64,000 bases of DNA, from contig JALRMH010000009.1 in the NCBI GenBank assembly GCA_026119935.1, positions 434,001-498,000 of the forward strand, in the 5' to 3' direction. Both the position numbers and the translations under genes were made by a program. Position 1 is the first letter of the stretch; each line of letters begins with the position of its first letter. Positions 57,478 to 64,000 of the stretch are shown piece by piece. Source of the DNA: Endothia cerciana. Its lineage: Eukaryota > Ascomycota > Sordariomycetes > Diaporthales > Cryphonectriaceae. The notes beneath the pieces are model-generated. The model was given only the letters and a program-made list of their open reading frames with translations. It made no database searches and was not told where the DNA came from.

Positions 57478-59422
57478 AATTACAGTCGGCGTTCTCGCCT
57501 TCCCTACGCCGGCCTAGGGCTTAGAGATCTGTGGTTACTGATGCACCGACAGGATGCTCTTCAGAGGTCATCGTGACTGCCGGGAGCTGGCATTGATAAG
57601 GTCCGGTCCAAGTGGGTCCACAGCCGCCAGACGGAGCCGACCTCGGCGGTCCACCTCGGGCCTAAGCCGGTCCGCTCTCGGGGACCTGCTGATGAGCAGC
57701 TCCCGTGAGGTGGCAGAGTGTCGAAGCCTCTCGTGAGAGATCTGGTTGTGTCATAGTGTGCATATCACCTCCCATGACTCTAACACAGGAACTTAGCAGA
57801 CGCCCAACTCATACAGGTCCTCCGCCCCCGCCCCCCCCCCCCCTCCAAATTGAAGCCGGCTTCACCCAATCAAGTCGTCACTTTAACAAGGCGAAATGAC
57901 AACCGCCGTTCAGTCCCTCCTGTGGTGGTGATGATGATGATGATGGTGTTGCTGTTGGTACTCAGGCGCCTTCTGATCATGTGATTGTCCAAGTCCTCCT
58001 CTGGGCATTACCTTATAATATGCCCCTCCAAGCTTCTCCAGGAACAAGTCACAGATCCCAAAGAAACTGTCCCAGATTGATCCGGCCATTGCGACCGCAG
58101 AGACAAGGGAAAGCCCAGATAAATTGACTTGTTGTCGATAGTCTGTTACAAAGTGGACGCGCGCGCGATGAGATGGGGGTAGGAAAGCGCTGCACCCCGC
58201 GGGATGAGTTGATGATTTTCAGTGTCGTCGTTGTCAGAAGTTCTCTGGCCGAGGCACAACGCGGAAAATCTTCTCTATTCCAGGAGACTGCCAACTTCTA
58301 TGACAACCAACTTGCCTCCTGAGCTTGACGAGAAAATCTTGAAGGATTACGCAAAAACACCCTTCATGCACGTGTGATTGATCAGTCACTATGACGTGAA
58401 GGCCACTGCCGAAAAAAATCCCGGAGGCGGTATCTCTGCAGTGTAAGCAGCAGATCCAGGCCAAATTGAGCGCTGCGGTTTGGGAGCTCCTCGGGTGATC
58501 ATGTAGCCAAGATCTTGCTTCTTTCGCTGCCAATCTACCGAAAACCCGCCTAAAGGCAGAACAAAGGTGACATCACTGTAGACATACCCCCCCTCCCCCT
58601 ACCGACCGCTGCAGATCCAACTCCAAAATCTAGCTTATCTCCAGAGGAGGGTGGCACCCCCCATATTGAACTGTGGATAGGATTGAGGCACAGGTGAGGC
58701 GGATCCACGCCTCTTGCCATGGGACTTGGGGGTCGAACATGATCGGTGCGTCGTAGCTACAGTTACCCAGTACGAACACCAAAGACGGAAGAAACAGGAG
58801 ACCGTTCTAGAAAACTCTAATATTATATCAAGCAGTCCTCTCTAGGTGGCCCTCCATACCTAGGTAGGGTCAATGACCGTGGCCTGCATATCTGGGCCTG
58901 TGATGCAGCTCAGGAATAATCACGTGAATCTTCTATGGTAAACTCGATGCCCATCACCCACAGGTCCTAGGTCGCCGATTGTGCAGAGCCCGTAGGGCTG
59001 ATCACGGATCTCGCCAGAATTTCTGGATAATGGCGATTGAGCCTGGCCTTTGATGGGGTTTGAGGAAGATGACATCGCTAGAAGCCTCTCTGCGTGGCAA
59101 CGTCGAGTGATTATGTGATTGCCACACATCAGCCCGAGAGAAAGAGCAGAGGCAAGAGGTGATAGGGCGGCAGTTATCGGTGGGAAGTGCAACGATGACC
59201 TGGGGAGCAGCTGTAGTGGAAGGTGGCTGTCACGATGGGTGGTCATAATGACCATGGCAACAACAAAGGTTTCGACGATGTCGCGGTGCGTTGGCTTGGG
59301 GAGCCGAGCCAGCAGAGCAGAAGCATATAATCAACCCGAAAGTCACTTGTCAAACAGGTCAGACGACCCCTGGGAAAAGGCACTGCTTCATGAGATGCTG
59401 AATCTTTGTGGCTGATAATGGT
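57478..59422. other. Spacer between racemase and hydantoinase
   Basis: No gene was recognised, and in particular no transporter between the pathway genes. It contains a C-run at about 57828-57843 and a TGATAA site at 57594-57599 upstream of the racemase. Confidence 0.5.
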
Positions 59423-61187
59423 CTATAGCCAATACTTCCATTCATCGTCCGTCATACCCGTGGCTCGTCTTCCCATCTGCCCCGTCAGAATGCTCGACCT
59501 CGCCCTATGCAAGAATTGTCCTTCCGATTTCGTGCCAACGACTCCGTCACCATCTCTGTCCCAGACAAGCTTGCCCCTGAGGAAGACCCGACGAGGCCAG
59601 TTGCGGACCTCGATGCCCTCGAATGGCGTGTAGTCAATCCTATGATGGAGCATCTGGTTCGTGATGCGGAATTTCCTCGCCTTCTCCTTCTCCTTCTCGC
59701 CGTTACGCACGGCCGCATCCGGTGACACCGTCAATTGTCCAACGACAGACATTTCCTCAGGGTACCAGATGACCAAGTCTGCGTCGAACCCAGGCAATAA
59801 GCTGCCCTTGCGATCACCAAGCCCGTACAACCTTGCCGGATTCGTCGACGTCAACCCAACAAACCGCGGCAGGGAGATGCGAATCTTGCCGTCCGGGGAG
59901 CTCTGCCCGACAGACGGGTCGAAGGTCCTGTCGAACAGCAGTGGCAACCTCGTCTCGACCCCCGGCAGCCCGTTCGGCACTTTCCTAAAATCCGCCCGGA
60001 TGTGGCCATGCTCGTCCACAGTCGCGGTCTCCATGGCCTTTCCTCTCTTTCCGCACTCGTGGTCAAACGTGGCGGGCGCGTGGTCTGAGCTGATCACGGT
60101 GAACGTCCCGTTCGCGACGCTCCGCCAGATCTCCTCGAGGTCCTTCTCATCGTGCCGCAGGGGCGGCGCACAGATGTTCTTGGACCCCTCGACGTCCATC
60201 TCCCCGGAGCGGAGGCTCTCGCTCACGAGGTACAGGTAGTGCGGGCACGTCTCGGCGTGGACCGGCAGCAGCCGGCCCTGCGCCTCGGCGACGTGCTGGA
60301 CCGCCCGAGGGGCCGACATGTGCACGAGCAGGATCGGCGTGTCCGTCACCTCGGCCAGGGAGATGGCCCGGTACGTCGCCTCCGCCTCGGCGATCTGCGG
60401 GCGGGCGACGGCGTGGAAGAAGGTGCCCGTGTTGCCCGCCCTGGCGAGCCGCTCGGTGATGGCGGCGATCATGTCGCTGTTCTCGGAGTGGACCATGGTC
60501 GTGATGCCCAGGGAGCGGGCGCGCATCATCACGCCGAGGAGGTCCGCGTCGCCGAGCTTCATGGGCTCGTAGGTCATGTACAGCTTGACGGAGGAGATGC
60601 CCTCCCGGCCGACGAGCCGCGGGAGCTCCTCCTCGAGGACGGCCGGGGTCGGGTTGGTGAGGATCACGTGGAAGCCGTAGTCGCAGTAGGCGTTGCCGGC
60701 GGCCTTCCTGTGGTAGGCCTCGAGGGCCGGGTAGAGTGAGTCCTCGTGCCGCTTCTGGCTGGCGAAGGCGATGATGGTGGTGTTGCCCCCCGCGAGGGCG
60801 CTGCGCGAGCCCGTCTCCCAGGTGTCGCCCGTGGGCGAGTTGTCCTGCTCGATGTGGACGTGGGAGTCGACGCCTCTGTCCCGGTGTCAACAATCTTTGA
60901 ACCGGATGGCACGACTACCGTCGAGGCCCAGGGTGGTGGACAGACCCTGGAGTGATGTAGGCTCCTTCGGCATCGACGACCTGAGTCTCGGGGCCTGCCT
61001 CTAGCCCATGGCCGATACAGTCTATCTTGCCATCCCTTATACCTATCTCGAGGCCGAGCGCCAGGACCTCAGTTGCTGTCACCTTTCTGAACATTAGCTG
61101 GCGTTCATCCTGTGACCCCCAGTGGCTTCTCTCTGGACCCCTAGGGGCACCCACAATGCGACCGTTCTTTATAACCGTGTCGAACAT
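59423..61187 (-). CDS. Hydantoinase / dihydropyrimidinase-type cyclic amidohydrolase
   Basis: It opens the ring of hydantoins or dihydropyrimidines to N-carbamoyl amino acids. Exon 1 is 61187-60946, the intron is 60945-60876, and exon 2 is 60875-59423; the total is 564 residues. Binuclear metal ligands can be placed: His86 and His88 in GVDSHVHIEQ, the carboxylated Lys178 in SSVKLYMTYEP, His210 in MVHSENSD, His266 in LVHMSAP and Asp345 in ISSDHAPATF. The late block RIDYTPFEGIEVRNWP is typical of the hydantoinase/dihydropyrimidinase group. The N-terminal region has an insertion around residues 15-45 and the protein is about 100 residues longer than bacterial D-hydantoinases. It is divergent from the carbamoylase, 586 bases away. 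Allantoinase is less likely from these motifs. Confidence 0.9.
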
Positions 61188-61773
61188 CTCTATCCGGCTT
61201 CACTCTTGTATTGTACGCCAACCCTTGTCCAGAGTTCAGCAAGAAATCATCCGGAACACCACGCCAAGGATCGTTGTATGGCACAAGCCGGCTGCATCAC
61301 CCCCCCTCAGAAAGGCGACATGTCATTGACCCGGTGGGAAGGGGTGCCGATAGGGCGGCAACCCAGACGAGCGCGACCTCATCCTATCTCCGGAGGTTGG
61401 CCGCCTAGCTGCAATATCCACTAATTACAGCGCTCAAGCGAGAAACAGCGACTGGTGCGCCGTCGTGGGGCACGATAAGCATGCCCATCGGCACCAGAGG
61501 CGTCGTTCCTGATTCCGAGTGGGGAAGATAGTCGCAACGGGGCCGGACAGCGGCCGTCCTCCATGCGCCGGCACCACTCCGACTCTCGGCATCACCAGCC
61601 GGTCGCTCCCCCTTGTGATAAGGCCTCAACACGAGGCTCGAGGCTCAAATAGCGACCGGCCTTACTATATGACGGCCTCGTGAACTTCTCGGCTACGGCA
61701 TCCTTTACGCACCAAAGGAAGACGAACAGTATCAAAAAATAAGATAAAAGGAGGTATCGAGATAACGGTCACG
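61188..61773. promoter_or_regulatory. Bidirectional promoter of hydantoinase and carbamoylase with seven GATA sites
   Basis: The 586 bases between the two divergent ATGs contain seven matches to HGATAR, the binding site of AreA/Nit2-type nitrogen regulators: 61348-61353 (CGATAG), 61385-61390 (reverse AGATAG), 61473-61478 (CGATAA), 61526-61531 (AGATAG), 61616-61621 (TGATAA), 61742-61747 (AGATAA) and 61760-61765 (AGATAA). About two would be expected by chance on both strands. The last two are within 35 bases of the carbamoylase ATG. Confidence 0.65.
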
Positions 61774-62853
61774 ATGGCCACCCCACGCCTGGTCACCGTC
61801 GCCGCGGCGCAGATGGGCCCCAACCAGCTCGCCGACCCGCGCGAGTCCATCCTCGCGCGCATGATCACCCTGCTGGACTCGGCCGCCGGCCAGGGCGCGA
61901 GGCTCGTGGTCTTCCCCGAGCTCGCCCTGACCACCTTCTTCCCGCGCCACCAGATCGACGACCCCGCCGAGAAGGCCAGGTTCTTCGAGCCCGAGTCCCA
62001 CGCCGCGCCCCACGCGATCGTGAGCTCGCCGCGGGTGGGACCGCTGTTCGGCCGGGCCAGGGAGCTCGGGGTGGACCTCCACCTGGGCTACGCGGAGAGG
62101 TGGACGGACGAGCGGGGCGGGACGCGGGACTACAACAGCGCCATCTACTTCTCGGGGCGGGAGGGCCGGGTCGTGGCCAAGTACAGGAAGGTCCACCTGC
62201 CGGGCACGGTGGAGCCGATCCCCGACAGGACGGGGCGGGGCGTCGACCAGCAGCTCGAGAAGAGGTACTTCACCCCGGGGGACCTGGGGTTCCAGGCCTT
62301 CCGGGCGCCGGGGCTCGTGGAGGGCGCGCTGAGGTCGGCCTCCGCCGAGGCGCAGGGCAAGGGGGCCAAGGAGCTGGAGGGCAGGGGCGATCCCATCCTG
62401 GGGGTGATCATCTGCAACGACCGGCGCTGGGCCGAGGGGTGGCGGTGCTACGGGCTGCAGGGCGTCGAGATCGTGCTGGACGGGTACAACACCACCGCGT
62501 GGGCGAGGCAGCACGAGGGGACGCCCGAGGAGCAGGAGGCCGAGGCGCTCTTCCACCATAGGCTGAGCTGCCAGAGCGGGAGCTACACGAACGCGTGCTT
62601 CAGCATCAATGTGGGCAAGTGCGGGGTGGAGGACGGGGGCGCGCTGATCGCGGGCAGTATCATCTATGACCCGGACGGGCACGTGGTGGCCGAGAGCACG
62701 ACCAAGGGGGATGAGGTCGTGGTGGCGACGATCGACCTGGCCAGGTGCAGGAGGGGGAAGGAGAGGGTGTTTGCGTTCGACAGGCACCGCAGGACGGAGC
62801 ACTATAGGAGGCTCGTGGAGCAGACCGGGGTGATCGAACCGCCTCTGCTGTGA
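61774..62853 (+). CDS. N-carbamoyl-D-amino-acid amidohydrolase (D-carbamoylase, nitrilase superfamily)
   Basis: It is predicted to release D-amino acid, ammonia and CO2 from N-carbamoyl-D-amino acids. A single exon codes 359 residues from ATG 61774 in a strong context (CACGATGGCC). The Glu-Lys-Cys triad is plain: Glu49 in VVFPELALTTFFPR, Lys139 in KYRKVHLPG and Cys214 in IICNDRRWAEGWR. FFPR, EKRYFTPGDLGF and the end EHYRRLVEQ are as in bacterial D-carbamoylases rather than general nitrilases or beta-ureidopropionases. It is longer than the roughly 304-residue bacterial enzymes, partly because of an insertion at about residues 180-207. The high GC at third positions is like that of other genes here. 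Its divergent partner is the hydantoinase. Confidence 0.93.
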   Translation: MATPRLVTVAAAQMGPNQLADPRESILARMITLLDSAAGQGARLVVFPELALTTFFPRHQIDDPAEKARFFEPESHAAPHAIVSSPRVGPLFGRARELGVDLHLGYAERWTDERGGTRDYNSAIYFSGREGRVVAKYRKVHLPGTVEPIPDRTGRGVDQQLEKRYFTPGDLGFQAFRAPGLVEGALRSASAEAQGKGAKELEGRGDPILGVIICNDRRWAEGWRCYGLQGVEIVLDGYNTTAWARQHEGTPEEQEAEALFHHRLSCQSGSYTNACFSINVGKCGVEDGGALIAGSIIYDPDGHVVAESTTKGDEVVVATIDLARCRRGKERVFAFDRHRRTEHYRRLVEQTGVIEPPLL

Positions 62854-62870
62854 GCGGATGAGATGTGTAA

Positions 62871-62914
62871 GACAGACAGACAGACAGACAGACAGTCAGA
62901 CAGACAGTCAGCCA
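62871..62914. repeat. (GACA)n microsatellite after the carbamoylase
   Basis: Imperfect GACA/GTCA units start about 17 bases after the carbamoylase stop codon, so they probably lie in its 3' untranslated region. Confidence 0.85.
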
Positions 62915-63081
62915 GTCAGTGTGCCGGCCTGGAGACGTTCTGTTGTGAAATTGGCCGTCAGCCGACCGGGTCTCTTTCCATTGACACTCCCTATCCGTAG
63001 TCTCCCAACGCCAGCGCTATAAAAGAAACAAAAAAAAAAAAAAAAAAAACCAGAACAAAGGCACTGCCAGAGGAGGAAACT

Positions 63082-63959
63082 CTATGCCACCCGACCACCC
63101 ATGCCATTCTTGAACCCTCCCAGGACAGCACCCCACTGGCTGCCCAGACTCTTGTCGTTCATAGACTCGGCATGCCGGCCGGTGACCACCCTGCGCATGA
63201 GCACCGTGTCCTTTGCGTTGTTCAGCTTCCGACCGTCCCCAGTCGTAAGGTAGTCCTGGAACCACTGCTCCTCGGCGCCGTCGAGCGGCAGGCTGATGAG
63301 CTCGGTAGCCCTCGCCGCAATGCCGGATCTCGCACCCCCGAGGACGGACGCGATGAGCTGCTGGAACAGCAGGTGCCTCGCCTGCTCCGGCCTTGTCCGA
63401 GAGAAGTAGAAGGCCTCGGCCAGGCTCGTCCTCGCCATGGCCTCGAAGAGGTGAGACAGGGCGGCAGAGCTGGTGATGACGGGCTGGACGGCGTGGTAGT
63501 AGGAGAGGGCGAGGCTGTAGTCGTCGTCCTTGGCCTTCTGTACGAAGACCGTGATGATGTCGTCGGCAAACTCGGGGAAGAGGGAAGGGTGTGCGAGATA
63601 CTCGAGGGCAACCTGCGGCCGAGGGGGTCAGCGGATGACAGCCTCGCGATCGGGCACCCGGGAGGGGGGACGCACCTGGAACTCCCCGCGGTCCAGCAGC
63701 CACAGGCCCTTCATGAACAGCTTGTACTTCTCGGGCACGCCGAAGTGGTACGAGAAGTTCTCGGCATGGCTGGCGCGGCCCTGGGAGCTGTCGAAGTCGA
63801 GCAGGAGGTAGTAGAAGACGGAGAGCTTGTGGTGGACGGCGGACCTGCTGTCGCAGATCTGCTGGTGCAGCTCGTACATGCCCTTCTCGCCCCTGGGCGG
63901 GTATGCCTTGGCTACATAGGAAAAGACGCTGGTCAGACTTGAGCCCATCCAGACGTGAT

Positions 63960-64000
<41 letters not shown>
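63082..64000 (-). CDS. ELYS-like nuclear pore assembly protein (5' end outside window)
   Basis: The visible part matches the fungal ELYS-like domain involved in nuclear pore assembly. Exons in view are 63911-63676 and 63612-63082, joined by a 63-base intron with GTGCGT and GCAG ends, which gives GEFQVALEYLAHPSLFPEF. Other blocks are MYELHQQICDSRSAVHHKL, YYLLLDFDSSQGRASHAENF, EKYKLFMKGLWLLDRG, and the C-terminal GGFKNGMGGRVA. A CTATGTAG acceptor at 63912 marks another intron, which contains the (GCA)n repeat at 63961-63999; the start codon is beyond the window edge. The gene is convergent with the carbamoylase. Confidence 0.85.
63961..63999. repeat. (GCA)13 triplet repeat at the window end
   Basis: Thirteen GCA triplets lie in an apparent intron of the ELYS-like gene. 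The open leucine run they produce in one minus-strand frame is not supported as coding. Confidence 0.85.

Noticed and set aside
62871..62914. GACA repeats and other microsatellites as CRISPR-like arrays
   Set aside because: They are simple tandem repeats without spacers, in a eukaryotic genome.
63017..64000. Leucine-rich open frame from the window end
   Set aside because: The leucine run comes from the (GCA)n repeat in an intron of the ELYS-like gene, and the rest is out of frame with its conserved exons.

Overview
The window is nuclear DNA of a filamentous ascomycete (Pezizomycotina, probably Sordariomycetes). The evidence is short GT-AG introns of about 50-250 bases, GC-rich coding sequence, a cell-wall alpha-1,3-glucan synthase, a GPI-type GH16 glucanase, a peroxisomal-type alcohol oxidase, a nuclear pore ELYS-like protein, and a Fot1/Pogo transposon whose transposase carries RIP-like nonsense codons. 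Genes lie on both strands with long gene-free spacers full of microsatellites and G/C homopolymers. I saw no rRNA, tRNA or CRISPR array.

Layout. 1-7436 (-): ags1, eleven exons, 3' end beyond the window. 7437-12001: gene-free spacer. 12002-13197 (-): bZIP/DUF3425 regulator, divergent from a short-chain dehydrogenase (SDR) at 13935-15183 (+). 15273-17583 (-): PL4 rhamnogalacturonan lyase. 20114-20850 (-): small single-pass membrane protein. 23511-24411 (+): Ayr1-like SDR. 24906-26446 (-): cytochrome P450 lacking its N-terminal part. 27786-28906 (+): intact SDR. 30236-33043 (-): RecQ-like protein with altered ATPase motifs and a mitochondrial-type leader. 33838-35339 (+): broken copy of a conserved fungal protein. 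36344-37732 (+): aspartate aminotransferase. 38498-40753 (-): GH16 glucanase with a Ser/Thr stalk. 43331-45183: Fot1/Pogo element. 46646-47775 (-): alpha/beta hydrolase. 51046-52260 (+): fungal membrane protein interrupted by TGA. 52551-54805 (-): alcohol oxidase. 56668-57477 (-), 59423-61187 (-), 61774-62853 (+): hydantoin racemase, hydantoinase and N-carbamoyl-D-amino-acid hydrolase. 63082 to the window end (-): ELYS-like nuclear pore protein.

The most striking system is the 56.7-62.9 kb group. It encodes the three activities of the hydantoinase pathway (racemase, cyclic amidohydrolase, D-carbamoylase), best known from bacteria. The last two genes are divergent and share a 586-base promoter with seven AreA/GATA-type sites, which suggests a nitrogen-controlled route from 5-substituted hydantoins to D-amino acids. 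The second notable gene is the RecQ-like protein, in which Walker A, Walker B and motif VI are all changed from the helicase consensus.

A recurring oddity is single-base frame breaks, mostly one surplus G or C in a short run, in otherwise well-conserved genes (about 12033, 14074, 15058, 24096, 25902 and 35242). They may be assembly errors or true decay. All exon boundaries were read by eye from splice signals and frame continuity.
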